From: JAHEJJ01 sp965212205
GTDB taxonomy: Bacteria; Bacteroidota; Bacteroidia; Flavobacteriales; Flavobacteriaceae
Assembly (NCBI GenBank): GCA_965212205.1
Contig: CBDBUX010000001.1
Coordinates: 372,001-436,000, forward strand
Length of the DNA: 64,000 bases
Reading direction: 5' to 3'
The notes below the pieces were generated by a model. It saw nothing but the letters and a program-made list of their open reading frames with translations, did no database searches and was not told where the DNA came from. Shown here in pieces: positions 16,780-26,400 of the stretch. How positions within the stretch are numbered: the stretch's first letter is position 1; each line of letters begins with the position of its first letter. Made by a program: the position numbers and the translations under genes.

Positions 16780-18441
16780 CTATGTCTGTGTTTTTACGTC
16801 GAACGTACTCAAAATCCGACCTACAATTTCTTCCGCATAGGGATCCTCATCGGCCCAGGATAACAGTAGTTGCTGTTGAAAGCCCTTACCTCCGAACATC
16901 AATACCATATACTGTCCCTTGATCCTGTCATTTCCGCCCGGCTCTTTAAATGTTCCGCTACCATAGATTTTAAGACCTTTGACTCCGCTTACTGTTGTAA
17001 ACTCTTCCTGTTTGGTTATGATATTGCGAGCGCCGCTGTTTTCTAGTTCTACAAGTACTTGTTCCAGGCTTTGTTCATAATCGGGTTCCACTGCCTCCAT
17101 TAAAGTCTTTGACGTGGCTCCCACCCTAAACAGGCCATCCTTATTTTCGTATGCAAAGTGATATAGCTCTTTTAGTTTTTCGGTATTCTGTATCTGTGAA
17201 GGTGAGCTTTCCCTGATCAGCACCTCAGGTGTTTCGATAAGGATTGGCGGGTATCCGTAAGTACTTCTAACCCATTCTCCCTCCAATAATTTTTTGGACG
17301 GGTCTCGTGTAATCGTGTCCCATACATATTTGGGGCCATAGTAGGCTGTAAACCCGACGGTAGTTGCCAGCAGAACTCCTACCACCGCGGCCGCCAGAGT
17401 GATTATATTCTTCTTCCTACGTTTCCGCGCGATTTCCTCCAGGTACTCTTCTTGCTGCATCAGCTCCTCTTCGCTGGGTTCAGGAAGCGCTTCTTTGGTC
17501 TTAATGACAATCTGTTCCACAGCCTGCCGATCGTTTTCAGCTTTGGAAGTCGGAGGTTTGGATCGGGCAAATTTCACAAGGTCTGCCGTTTGTAAGATCA
17601 TCTGAAATTGCCTGATAGTATCCTTGGTAAGTTTTAATTCACCTGCATCTTTAAGCATTTCCAGTTTGTCGATCAATTGATTGGTGGTGCTTTCCAGGGC
17701 CGAAATATTGGCATCCTCTTCCAGATAAGATCGCACAATATCGGTAAGCTCGGAATAGTATTTCTTGTATTCGTCCTGTATCAGATATTTGGAATTCTCT
17801 AGTTTTCTCAATTCTAATAAAGCACGGTCGTAGGCAGGAAGTAAGGCCTCCTGCTCTTCCTCAGTCAGTTTCTTTTTCTTAATGAAGAGGAAATAAACCA
17901 GGAGTCCAATAATGATGGCGAACAAAAGTACCCATAACAATATCTTCCAGACCCCAGCATAATTACGCTCTACCTCGATCAGTGGCTTTATGTCGTACAT
18001 CGGTTGGGTGAGCGTGTCGACCGGAACTGTACCAACATCGACGAGAATAGAATCTGTCAAAAACCCCTTACCATCTATTTCAATTCGTTGAGGAGGAATC
18101 GTATACTGACCCGAATCGAACTGTGTCAGGGCATAAGATTTTTGAAGCAGCATGCGGTTATCGCGCCGCGTCGAATCGGTTAGAAATGCTTCTACCGTTT
18201 CCATTGGGGAAAAGGTCTGGCCCTCTGGAAATATGACCACAGATGAGGAATCGGCATTTACGGTGATCTTATACAGGATCTGTTCGCCGATCCTTATCTG
18301 TGTGGTATCGATCTCCGAATCAACCACAGTTTGTGCCTGAACCCATACAAGTGAAAAACAGAAAATGAAATAAGGCAACACCTTCTTCATGCCTAAACAG
18401 GCAACGAATCTCCTAGCGTGTATGGAAACTTCCTTTTTCAT
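16780..18441 (-). CDS. BatD-like / DUF4381-like membrane protein of the Bat operon
   Basis: 553 residues. An N-terminal signal peptide (starting at the second Met, residue 18: MKKVLPYFIFCFSLVWVQAQ) is followed by a short beta domain resembling that of BatD (about 37-150), a membrane segment near 165-187, a cytosolic helical region with DUF4381-like look (ALLELRKLENSKYLIQDEYK), a second membrane segment near 345-365 and a 180-residue C-terminal domain. The ATG at 18441 overlaps the DUF58 stop (ATGA), while the one at 18390 gives a cleaner signal peptide; either is possible. It sits where many operons have a short DUF4381 protein; the added second membrane helix and tail are unusual. Confidence 0.75.
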   Translation of the reverse strand: MKKEVSIHARRFVACLGMKKVLPYFIFCFSLVWVQAQTVVDSEIDTTQIRIGEQILYKITVNADSSSVVIFPEGQTFSPMETVEAFLTDSTRRDNRMLLQKSYALTQFDSGQYTIPPQRIEIDGKGFLTDSILVDVGTVPVDTLTQPMYDIKPLIEVERNYAGVWKILLWVLLFAIIIGLLVYFLFIKKKKLTEEEQEALLPAYDRALLELRKLENSKYLIQDEYKKYYSELTDIVRSYLEEDANISALESTTNQLIDKLEMLKDAGELKLTKDTIRQFQMILQTADLVKFARSKPPTSKAENDRQAVEQIVIKTKEALPEPSEEELMQQEEYLEEIARKRRKKNIITLAAAVVGVLLATTVGFTAYYGPKYVWDTITRDPSKKLLEGEWVRSTYGYPPILIETPEVLIRESSPSQIQNTEKLKELYHFAYENKDGLFRVGATSKTLMEAVEPDYEQSLEQVLVELENSGARNIITKQEEFTTVSGVKGLKIYGSGTFKEPGGNDRIKGQYMVLMFGGKGFQQQLLLSWADEDPYAEEIVGRILSTFDVKTQT

Positions 18442-19304
18442 CCCCTTCTCTTAAAATAACCCAGCAGCTTCTTTACATAACTTTCGTCTACACGGCAGTC
18501 TAGGGTGCCGCAGCCCGACTTTGCGAATATATCTTTAAAATAATCTATTCTTTCCTTATAGAATTTCTCGTAAGACTGCCTCACTTTTAGAGACTGTGTA
18601 TTTACAAGTTGCAGTCGGCCGGTCTCCGAATCCTGCATCTGGACCATCCCCAGATTAGGGATGCTTTCTTCGCGGCGATCATAAACACGTATACCTGTTA
18701 GATCGTGTTTATTTCCTGTAATCTTTAAAGTCCGTTCGTAGTCTTCGGAGATAAAATCGGAAAGCACAAAAACAATAGCCCTTTTTTTGATCACATTAGA
18801 AAGAAATTTCAATGCCTTTCCAATGTCTGTTTTTTTGCTCGATGGGCTAAATTCAAGTAATTCCCTGATTATTCTCAGGACATGACTCTTTCCTTTCTTA
18901 GGCGGGATAAAAAGTTCCACCTCATCGGAGAATAGTACAAGGCCTGCCTTATCGTTGTTCTGTAACGCTGAAAACGCCAGGGTGGCCGAGATTTCAGTGA
19001 TAATCTCCTTTTTGAAGCTATTGAGCGTCCCAAAATGTTCGGAGCCACTCACGTCGACAAGCAGCATCATGGTGAGTTCGCGTTCTTCTTCAAAAACTTT
19101 TACAAAAGGCTCGTTATAACGGGCGGTGACATTCCAATCGATCGATCGCACATCGTCTCCGAACTGATACTGACGCACTTCACTAAATGTCATCCCCCTT
19201 CCTTTGAAGGTAGAATGATATTCCCCACCGAAAATATGATCGGAAAGACGGCGGGTCTTAATCTCAATCTTGCGTACTTTCTTTAATAATTCCTTGGTAT
19301 CCAT
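18438..19304 (-). CDS. DUF58 domain protein of the MoxR/Bat operon
   Basis: 288-residue cytosolic protein with a VWA-like DUF58 fold (LLVDVSGSEHF keeps the DxSxS metal motif). The upstream block FKGRGMTFSEVRQYQFGDD and IDWNVTARYNEPFVK is the family hallmark. DUF58 proteins almost always follow a MoxR AAA ATPase, as here, and are thought to be its partner. I chose the ATG at 19304 over a TTG nine bases upstream. It overlaps the next gene by four bases. Confidence 0.93.
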   Translation of the reverse strand: MDTKELLKKVRKIEIKTRRLSDHIFGGEYHSTFKGRGMTFSEVRQYQFGDDVRSIDWNVTARYNEPFVKVFEEERELTMMLLVDVSGSEHFGTLNSFKKEIITEISATLAFSALQNNDKAGLVLFSDEVELFIPPKKGKSHVLRIIRELLEFSPSSKKTDIGKALKFLSNVIKKRAIVFVLSDFISEDYERTLKITGNKHDLTGIRVYDRREESIPNLGMVQMQDSETGRLQLVNTQSLKVRQSYEKFYKERIDYFKDIFAKSGCGTLDCRVDESYVKKLLGYFKRRG

Positions 19305-19370
19305 CGGGTTCAAGGTTTCGGGTTTAAGGTATTCAGCTGGCCGGTAACCTAGTGTAGAACCATTGAAGGG

Positions 19371-20372
19371 TTAAGGTACTTCAATCTGGTTGACAATTCG
19401 ATTGATAATTTCTTCTGAGGTAACATTCTCTGCCTCTGCTTCATAGGTAATGCCAATGCGATGCCTGAGGACATCGTGAACTACTGCCCTGACGTCTTCC
19501 GGCACTACATATCCTCTTCTCTTGATAAAGGCGAAGCATTTGGCAGCATTGGCCAGATTGATACTTCCCCTGGGAGAAGCTCCAAAACTGATAAGCGGTT
19601 TCAGGTCTGCGAGTTCATATTTTTCAGGATAACGCGTGGCGAATACAATATCGAGTATATAACTTTCAATTTTTTCATCCATATAGACCTCCCGCACAGC
19701 TTCCTGTGCACTTAAGATCTGTTGAAGCGTTACTACTGGGTTAACCGCCTCATGCGCTCCTTTTAAATTCTGTCGTATGATCAATTGCTCCTCGTTCATT
19801 TTTGGATAATCGATTACCGTTTTAAGCATAAACCGGTCTACCTGCGCTTCTGGTAAAGGATAAGTTCCTTCCTGTTCAACCGGGTTTTGGGTTGCCATTA
19901 CCAGAAAGGGCGCATCGAGGGCGAAGGTCTCATCTCCTATAGTAACCTGGCGTTCCTGCATGGCTTCCAATAAAGCCGATTGCACTTTAGCCGGTGCTCT
20001 GTTAATCTCATCGGCCAGAACAAAATTGGCAAATATGGGGCCGCGCTTTATAGAGAAATCATTCTCTTTCATATTGTAGATCATTGTACCTATAACATCG
20101 GCAGGCAGAAGATCAGGGGTAAATTGTATCCTGCTAAAACTTCCTTTAACAGCACTGGAAAGTGTATTGATCGCCAGTGTTTTAGCAAGGCCAGGCACAC
20201 CTTCGAGCAGTATATGGCCCTGACCAAGCAAACCGATCAAAAGGCGTTCTACCATGTGTTTCTGCCCAACGATAGCCTTGTTCATTTCCAATATGAGCAA
20301 ATCGATAAAAGCGCTTTCCTGGGCAATTTTCTCGTTCACAGCGCTGATATCCACAGTAGTATTTTCCTCCAT
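19371..20372 (-). CDS. MoxR family AAA+ ATPase
   Basis: 333-residue chaperone-like ATPase, first gene of the eight-gene Bat run. Walker A is G58-VPGLAK-T65, Walker B FVLADE (117-122) followed by the MoxR signature INRAPAKVQSALLEAMQE, and sensor 1 is in FLVMATQNP. MoxR ATPases are believed to help fold or insert metal cofactors and act with VWA-domain partners, here DUF58, BatA and BatB. The promoter region is the 258-base gap shared with the divergent aldo/keto reductase gene. Confidence 0.95.
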   Translation of the reverse strand: MEENTTVDISAVNEKIAQESAFIDLLILEMNKAIVGQKHMVERLLIGLLGQGHILLEGVPGLAKTLAINTLSSAVKGSFSRIQFTPDLLPADVIGTMIYNMKENDFSIKRGPIFANFVLADEINRAPAKVQSALLEAMQERQVTIGDETFALDAPFLVMATQNPVEQEGTYPLPEAQVDRFMLKTVIDYPKMNEEQLIIRQNLKGAHEAVNPVVTLQQILSAQEAVREVYMDEKIESYILDIVFATRYPEKYELADLKPLISFGASPRGSINLANAAKCFAFIKRRGYVVPEDVRAVVHDVLRHRIGITYEAEAENVTSEEIINRIVNQIEVP

Positions 20373-20515
20373 AAAGTCTATATTTCAGTGTATATCAATT
20401 AGTTGGTTTTTAGTAAGCCGCAAATTGAAAATTTATTTAATCATGTGCTGTTAATGATTGGTTAAAAAATGTGGCGAAGCCCAAGTTTTATGAAGTATTT
20501 AAGGGATTTGTCGTA

Positions 20516-20523
20516 TATTTTTG
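20516..20523 (+). promoter_or_regulatory. Possible -7 element ahead of the aldo/keto reductase gene
   Basis: TATTTTTG matches TAnnTTTG and lies in the divergent gap, 107 bases before the reductase ATG. No TTG is present at -33 distance, and the implied leader of about 95 bases is long. Confidence 0.3.
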
Positions 20524-20630
20524 CCCGAGGGTAATTCCGAAATCCATCTGAGGGAAAAGCCGATATTTTATTCTTTATTTGACAGGAAGGACTGAAGGCT
20601 TTCATTTAGACCTGATGAAACACATAATCC

Positions 20631-21506
20631 ATGAAAAGCAGCAATAATTATTCGCGGATAATTGCAGGAGCAATGACCTGGGGCAACTGGGGTAAAAAGA
20701 TGTCATCCCCTGAAATGGCAGATTTTATTAATCACTGTAAAGACCATGGACTTACAAGTTTCGACCATGCCGATATTTATGGTGGCTATGGCACTGAAGC
20801 AGAATTCGGAAAAGCGCTGACGATCTCAGGGGTAAAGCGCGATTCTATTCAATTGATCAGCAAATGTGGAATACAATATATCTGTGAGGCCCGCGATAAT
20901 CGGGTAAAACACTATAATTACTCCAAGGATTATGTTCTCTGGTCGGCAGAAGAGTCACTTAAGAAACTCCAAACAGACTACCTGGACCTGTTCCTTCTCC
21001 ACCGTCCCAGCCCGCTGATGGAGCCTGAAGTTATTGCAGAAGCTATAAACGAGCTTCTTCAATCCGGAAAGATTAAGCAATTTGGGGTGTCTAATTTTTC
21101 GCCCTCTCAGATTGCAATGATAGAAACCGAAATACCGGTGAGCGCTAACCAGGTTGAATTTTCTCTGACCAGTGACGGGGTGATGTTCGACGGCACACTC
21201 GATGACTGTTTAAAAAATAATCGAAAAGCGATGGCCTGGAGTCCGCTTGGAGGGTATTTTAGAGGTGAAAACGACCAGAACAGCAGGATTGAAGCTGTGA
21301 TGGCCGAGCTTCAGCCAAAATATAATGTCAACGCAAGTCAGTTGTTACTGGCATGGATCTTAAAACATCCGGCCAGGGTCCATCCTGTTGTGGGCACAAC
21401 AGACCCTGGCCGGATAATAGACTCAATACAAGCCGCTGAAATTGAACTGGAATTGGAAGACTGGTTTTTATTACATACAGCATCGATGGGCACTAAGGTA
21501 CCCTGA
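20631..21506 (+). CDS. Aldo/keto reductase (YdhF-like)
   Basis: NADPH-dependent oxidoreductase, 291 residues, TIM barrel. The active-site pattern is visible: Asp and Tyr in FDHADIYGGYG (D45-Y50), Lys in ISKCGI (K78) and His in LLHRPSPLM. The C-terminal QLLLAWILKHPARVHPVVGTT is typical of the oxidoreductase group that includes E. coli YdhF. The substrate is unknown. It is followed 17 bases later by an SDR gene and then an AlbA_2-type gene, so the three probably form one transcript. Confidence 0.92.
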   Translation: MKSSNNYSRIIAGAMTWGNWGKKMSSPEMADFINHCKDHGLTSFDHADIYGGYGTEAEFGKALTISGVKRDSIQLISKCGIQYICEARDNRVKHYNYSKDYVLWSAEESLKKLQTDYLDLFLLHRPSPLMEPEVIAEAINELLQSGKIKQFGVSNFSPSQIAMIETEIPVSANQVEFSLTSDGVMFDGTLDDCLKNNRKAMAWSPLGGYFRGENDQNSRIEAVMAELQPKYNVNASQLLLAWILKHPARVHPVVGTTDPGRIIDSIQAAEIELELEDWFLLHTASMGTKVP

Positions 21507-21523
21507 CAAATGAACTTATCAGG

Positions 21524-22279
21524 ATGAAGGAAATAGCATTGATTACCGGAGCAACAAGCGGCATTGGCCGTGAAATTGCCCGTCGATTTGCAGACGAGGG
21601 AATTTCAGTAATCCTGTGTGGGCGCCGGCAGGAACGTTTAGAAGCACTTAAAGCCGAACTATCACCGAGAACAAAAACACATATTCTTAATTTTGATGTC
21701 CGTGACAGAGATGCTGTGCATCGGGCCATAAACTCCATACCACAGGCCTTAGCTGATGTTTCAATTCTGATCAATAATGCAGGCAATGCACACGGATTGG
21801 ATCCTATTGACAAGGGTAATCCGGACGATTGGGATGCTATGATCGACATAAATGTAAAGGGTCTTCTTTATGTTTCACGGGAAATAGTATCCGGGATGGT
21901 GGAGAGATCTCGAGGGCATATTATCAATATTGGCTCTACCGCAGGAAAGGAAGTATATCCTATGGGAAATGTGTATTGTGCGAGTAAGCATGCTGTTGAT
22001 GCCCTGAATCAGGCAATGCGGATCGATTTGAACGAACACGGGATACGGGTGGGATCTGTGAATCCTGGGCTGGTGGAAACAGAATTCAGCGATGTTCGCT
22101 TTAAGGGAGACCAACCAAGAGCCGAGTCGGTCTACGCAGGTTACAAGCCTTTAAAGCCTGAGGATATTGCAGATATCGTCTATTTTGTGATTTCCCGTTC
22201 AGCCCATGTAAATATAGCCGACCTGGTGGTAATGCCAACCGCCCAGGCGAGCAGTACTATAGTGAAGAAAGACTTATGA
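21524..22279 (+). CDS. Short-chain dehydrogenase/reductase (SDR)
   Basis: 251-residue classical SDR. It has the nucleotide-binding TGATSGIG (residues 8-15), NNAGNAHG, the catalytic Tyr and Lys in VYCASKHA, and an Ser in the IGSTAGKEV loop. Sequence layout (NVKGLLYVSREIVSGMVERSRGHIINIGS) resembles the YdfG group acting on 3-hydroxy acids such as serine or 3-hydroxypropionate; this is inference from likeness. Its TGA overlaps the next ATG by four bases (ATGA). Confidence 0.93.
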   Translation: MKEIALITGATSGIGREIARRFADEGISVILCGRRQERLEALKAELSPRTKTHILNFDVRDRDAVHRAINSIPQALADVSILINNAGNAHGLDPIDKGNPDDWDAMIDINVKGLLYVSREIVSGMVERSRGHIINIGSTAGKEVYPMGNVYCASKHAVDALNQAMRIDLNEHGIRVGSVNPGLVETEFSDVRFKGDQPRAESVYAGYKPLKPEDIADIVYFVISRSAHVNIADLVVMPTAQASSTIVKKDL

Positions 22280-23412
22280 TCAACAAAAGACTCCTCATCA
22301 AAAACCTATTGGCCCACAATGATGAGAATAGTTTCTATGATAAGAAGCGGTCTATAAGCATCGGCCATAAGGAGGGGAAGGGGAAATTCCTAAAACATGT
22401 ATGTGCCCTGGCAAACAGTAACCCCAAAAACAATGGTTATATCGTGATCGGGGTAGAGGATGAAGACAATAAGATCACCGGGGTAGATTTCTTTGACGAC
22501 AGTAAGATCCAAAACCTGGTTAATGCATATCTCGACCATCCTCCTTTGATTTCTTATGAAAACATTCCCTTTCCTCACCTTCCTGAGGGAAAGGTAGTTG
22601 GACTGGTAACCATAACATCGAGTTCCAAGGTTTGCTCTTTGAGAAAAAATATCTGGAAGTATTACGGAGGTACGGTTTTTTTCAGAGAGGGGAGTATTAG
22701 CTTGCCTAAGGCTTATGACATAGAGTTAAAGGATATTAACTCAGAAACAGTCAGCAACATAGAACAACATGCCAGAAATAACATCGAACTTACGCTCGAT
22801 GGGGTTATCGATTTTCTGAATTACCGGCACAAGGATCTCAGCAGTGATTACAAAGTTTTTAAAGAACAATTTGTGGTCTGCTGGGCGGGGAAGAAAAAGA
22901 AAGTGAATAATAAAACATATTATTCTCGTGTAGATATCGAGTTGATCAACGAACAGGTAAAACTTTTTTATTCGGCCCTGGACGAAATATCGGTAGAGAT
23001 AGATGAACATTCGTTTTCCATAATGGAATACGTACAATTAGGCCTGGGAAACGATCAGAATTACTACCCGCTGGAGATGCTTGTAATTACCTTTACGGAT
23101 AATGGCACCTATCAGATCCAATCTAAACTGGTCTTTGAACCCCCCAAATACGAAAAGAAAACACTATATCACATTTTTAATGCCAATAATAGTCTGTTGC
23201 AAAAGCTGGAAAAGAACATCCCCCTAAAACCGAGGGAACGGCAAGACCTTGCCCATCTGCCGGCTACTTATCTGATCTGCTACCTCAATGGTTTTGAAGA
23301 AGCCAAAGACCAACTTGATCTCGGAAGAAGCCTGCTTAAGAAATACGACAATACGGTTTATGAATCCTTGAAGGAATCCTTGAGAATTCTTAGAAAAGTA
23401 AAGTACAACTAA
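22276..23412 (+). CDS. AlbA_2 / Schlafen-type ATP-binding domain protein
   Basis: 378 residues. The N-terminal 140 residues contain an AlbA_2 (divergent AAA_4) domain: SIGHKEGKGKFLKHVCALAN, then NNGYIVIGVEDEDNKITGV and the helical LVNAYLDHPP. The rest is soluble and of no recognised family. Such proteins bind nucleic acid or nucleotides; some act as regulators and some in defence. It overlaps the SDR by four bases, and its stop overlaps the stop of the convergent amylosucrase gene by four bases. Role unknown. Confidence 0.75.
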   Translation: MINKRLLIKNLLAHNDENSFYDKKRSISIGHKEGKGKFLKHVCALANSNPKNNGYIVIGVEDEDNKITGVDFFDDSKIQNLVNAYLDHPPLISYENIPFPHLPEGKVVGLVTITSSSKVCSLRKNIWKYYGGTVFFREGSISLPKAYDIELKDINSETVSNIEQHARNNIELTLDGVIDFLNYRHKDLSSDYKVFKEQFVVCWAGKKKKVNNKTYYSRVDIELINEQVKLFYSALDEISVEIDEHSFSIMEYVQLGLGNDQNYYPLEMLVITFTDNGTYQIQSKLVFEPPKYEKKTLYHIFNANNSLLQKLEKNIPLKPRERQDLAHLPATYLICYLNGFEEAKDQLDLGRSLLKKYDNTVYESLKESLRILRKVKYN

Positions 23413-25349
23413 AAGGATTCGAGCCAGAATATTTCGTATGGCTTTAAGGTAAATAATCCGCTGGTAAGTTTCCGCTTTTTGCCGCTTATGAGATCGCTGA
23501 AAGTGGCATTCTGAATATATCCCAGAGAGGTGATCCAACCCGAATCTAAGACCTGGTCGTTCTCATCAAAATTACATAAGACCAGAATCCCCCCTTTATT
23601 TCCCCCTGAACGTTCAAATACCAGCACATGGCTGTTGTTCGGCTCATGAAGGATCGGCAAATGGTGATCTGCCAATACCCGATGTGCCTTACGAGTCAGG
23701 ATCAGATGCCGAAGCCGATTAAATACCTTGTGCGGAATTGTACCTTCCTGCCGAATAGATCTGGTGGCCGTCCAATCGTGCACGGGTCTGTTCAACCAAC
23801 GGCTATCGTCCTTTTTATCCTCGTCGTTCAGGTAGGAATAGTCGTTGAGCATACCAATTTCGTCTCCGGCATAGAGCATTGGGATTCCGCCATATGAAAG
23901 GATTATCCCATGTAACATCACCAGCTTATCAACGGCCTGATCTACTAGTTTTTCATTTTTGGTTTTCAACCCCTTTTCCAAACCTAAAAGCGAGGCGGCA
24001 CTGCCGGTAATTCTACCATCTCCTGTCCTGGGATTGTGCATAAACACTTGCCCTACCGAGGGCGACCACTCGAGCTTTTGTGTAAAATATCTCAACAGAA
24101 ATTTTCTATGCTCCTTGGCCTCCCAACCCACTTCATAAATATATTTATCATCGAATCCCAAGCCGATATCATCATGGCAGCGGATGTAATTGAGCCAGGC
24201 CCCTTCAGGGGGTTTTGAAGGTAAATTCTTTAAGTTCTTATAGAGCAGGAGGGTTTTCTTAGTAGCGATAGAATTCCACATCAGGGCCATCAATGTAGCA
24301 TTGTAGGCCAGTTCGCATTCATTACCCCTAAACATACCCCTGCCGAAGAATTTAATGATATTTGCAGGAGCGACTATGGCCTCTGCCAGTAGAATCACCC
24401 CCGGGGCAATTACCTGCAGACATAGGCGGAAAAGGCTGATCAACATATGTGCCTCCGGAAGGTTTTGGGATATGGTTCCTATCTTTTTCCAGAGGAAAGC
24501 AAGCGCGTCGAATCGTACAATATCTACACCCATATTGGCCAGGTCAACAAGTTTTCCGAGCATCTCCATAAATACTTCGGGGTTGGAATAATTTAGGTCC
24601 CATTGGTAGTTGTTGAAAACGGTCATGACCCATTGATTCATCTCCTCGTTATAGGTAAAATTTCCCGGAGCAGATTCCGGAAACACCTCTGGCATCGTTT
24701 TTTCGAAGGCATCAGGAATTTCTCTGTCCGGATAGATGTAATAGTACTTCTGGTATTTCTTATTGCCTGATGCGGCTTTTTTGGCCCAGGGAAACTCATC
24801 AGAAGTATGGTTCACCACAAAATCGAGCATGATATACATCTTCTTTTTGTGCATGGTCGTGATAAGACGCAAAAGGTTGGCCTTTGTCCCATATCGCGGA
24901 TCTACGCTGGTATAGCTGTTCACTGCATATCCTCCGTCGTTCTGTCCTTTGGGTCTTGTGGTAACCGGCATCAGATGCACCAGCTTTACACCCAGCTCCT
25001 CTAAATAGGGCAGCTTTTCCTCGAGGCCCTTAATATCTTTATTAAAACGATCTACATAAAGCTGCATCCCAACCAGCCGTTGATCCTGATACCATTTCAC
25101 ATCGGCCATTCTCTGCAGGTCGAGCAAACGAAGATGACCTGGTCTTTTCTCAAAAAACCTGGAAAGGAGTTGTTGTAGTTTTTTAAAATCTTTTAGATGC
25201 CTCTCTTGCGGATATAGCTCGAAAAAAAGATGCTGAATCAGCGATATATTGCTGTTCAGACGGAGATCAAAAATCTTTTGTTGGTTTGCTTTCTCCGGAA
25301 ATTGAAGATCTTCCGTGGCCAGGAAACTATGAAAAGTTGCCTGATTCAT
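23409..25349 (-). CDS. Amylosucrase-type GH13 alpha-glucan enzyme
   Basis: 646 residues, close to Neisseria amylosucrase, with no signal peptide, so cytosolic. GH13 motifs: DFVVNHTSDEFPWAKKA, the nucleophile D281 in GVDIVRFDALAFLWK, the acid/base E323 in LLAEAIVAP, and H392-D393 in YIRCHDDIGLGF. The positions and the words around them are those of amylosucrase (GH13_4), which transfers glucose from sucrose to alpha-glucan and releases fructose. Sucrose hydrolase or related transglucosidase activity is the alternative. It follows the fructokinase gene with one base between, which fits fructose release. Confidence 0.87.
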   Translation of the reverse strand: MNQATFHSFLATEDLQFPEKANQQKIFDLRLNSNISLIQHLFFELYPQERHLKDFKKLQQLLSRFFEKRPGHLRLLDLQRMADVKWYQDQRLVGMQLYVDRFNKDIKGLEEKLPYLEELGVKLVHLMPVTTRPKGQNDGGYAVNSYTSVDPRYGTKANLLRLITTMHKKKMYIMLDFVVNHTSDEFPWAKKAASGNKKYQKYYYIYPDREIPDAFEKTMPEVFPESAPGNFTYNEEMNQWVMTVFNNYQWDLNYSNPEVFMEMLGKLVDLANMGVDIVRFDALAFLWKKIGTISQNLPEAHMLISLFRLCLQVIAPGVILLAEAIVAPANIIKFFGRGMFRGNECELAYNATLMALMWNSIATKKTLLLYKNLKNLPSKPPEGAWLNYIRCHDDIGLGFDDKYIYEVGWEAKEHRKFLLRYFTQKLEWSPSVGQVFMHNPRTGDGRITGSAASLLGLEKGLKTKNEKLVDQAVDKLVMLHGIILSYGGIPMLYAGDEIGMLNDYSYLNDEDKKDDSRWLNRPVHDWTATRSIRQEGTIPHKVFNRLRHLILTRKAHRVLADHHLPILHEPNNSHVLVFERSGGNKGGILVLCNFDENDQVLDSGWITSLGYIQNATFSDLISGKKRKLTSGLFTLKPYEIFWLESF

Positions 25350-25350
25350 A

Positions 25351-26295
25351 TCAAAGGCTAAGTTGCTGTTGATCGGGGAGCGATTCTATAGCTCCATAAT
25401 TGGTAGTGGTCCAGGCACCGGCCCGATTGGCAACAGCGACCATTTCCATTAATTTATCATCATTTTTCAGAATATCGTGTGCGTGATCTAGCGTTGCTAT
25501 TTGTTGCAGCAAACACCCGATAAAAGCATCGCCCGCACCTGTAGTATCTACCGCTTTTACCTTTATACTTTCTACCGTTTTTTGAGTCCGGGAAGTACTC
25601 ACAAAGGTGCCTTCTCGCCCTAAGGTCACAGCAATTATATGAACACCCATGGCATGCAGATCGCTGCAGGCGGTGTACATATCATCACGGGAGGTAAGCA
25701 ATTGGGCTTCTTCGAGACTGAACTTACACAAGTGTGCTTTTTCGACAAAGGGCCTGCATTTTTTGATGAAGACCTCTGTTTTGCCTCTCCATAGATCACC
25801 TCTGTAATTTGGATCAAAACTTATAAATGAATTTTGTGTCAGCGTATCGAAATAATAATGACTGTAGGCATTTTCAAGATTTCCACCCAGCAAGGCCGTC
25901 GCGGCGCCAAAATGAACAATACTGTCCTTGAAATCATGTTTAATGGAAGACTGGTATTTTAGTTCCTTGTCTGCACCCCGGCTAAAGACAAAATCGCGTT
26001 CGCCATCTTCGGCCAGCGAGACAAAAGCAAGAGTCGTAAAAATATCTGATCGTTGGGCCAGGGAGACATCTACTCCGTGGCTGCTAAGAGTATTGAGCAA
26101 ATAACTGCCAAAAGGGTCTTTACCAACACAGCCGATAAATGCGCTGTTACCACCCAGTTTCGAAATAGCACAGGCCACGTTAGCCGGAGCACCACCGGCT
26201 TTTTTTGTAAATTCTACAGCTTTAGAAAGATCGCTACCCTGATTTTCGGCTACAAAATCGATCAAAAGTTCGCCTATACAATAGACTTTTTTCAT
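25351..26295 (-). CDS. PfkB family sugar kinase, probable fructokinase
   Basis: 314 residues when started at the ATG at 26295, which gives the family start KKVYCIGELLIDFVAEN; the open frame extends further upstream but without support. PfkB signature 1 is KKAGGAPANVACAISKLGG and signature 2 is DTTGAGDAFIGCLL with the catalytic Asp in GAGD. It phosphorylates a sugar with ATP; being first in an operon with an amylosucrase, fructose is the likely substrate. No sucrose transporter is nearby. Confidence 0.9.
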   Translation of the reverse strand: MKKVYCIGELLIDFVAENQGSDLSKAVEFTKKAGGAPANVACAISKLGGNSAFIGCVGKDPFGSYLLNTLSSHGVDVSLAQRSDIFTTLAFVSLAEDGERDFVFSRGADKELKYQSSIKHDFKDSIVHFGAATALLGGNLENAYSHYYFDTLTQNSFISFDPNYRGDLWRGKTEVFIKKCRPFVEKAHLCKFSLEEAQLLTSRDDMYTACSDLHAMGVHIIAVTLGREGTFVSTSRTQKTVESIKVKAVDTTGAGDAFIGCLLQQIATLDHAHDILKNDDKLMEMVAVANRAGAWTTTNYGAIESLPDQQQLSL

Positions 26296-26400
26296 ACCTA
26301 CGGCAATAGAATTTCCAAAGTAAACAGAAATCTGGTACCAGACCAAAATTTTAATCTTCTTTGTGGTACACTTCCGGATGATTATTTCGAATTTTGTTTT

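Noticed and set aside
26053..26400. Possible N-terminal extension of the phosphatase
   Set aside because: It is antisense to the fructokinase gene. The ATG at 26401 gives the expected start (KLVVGDIHAG).
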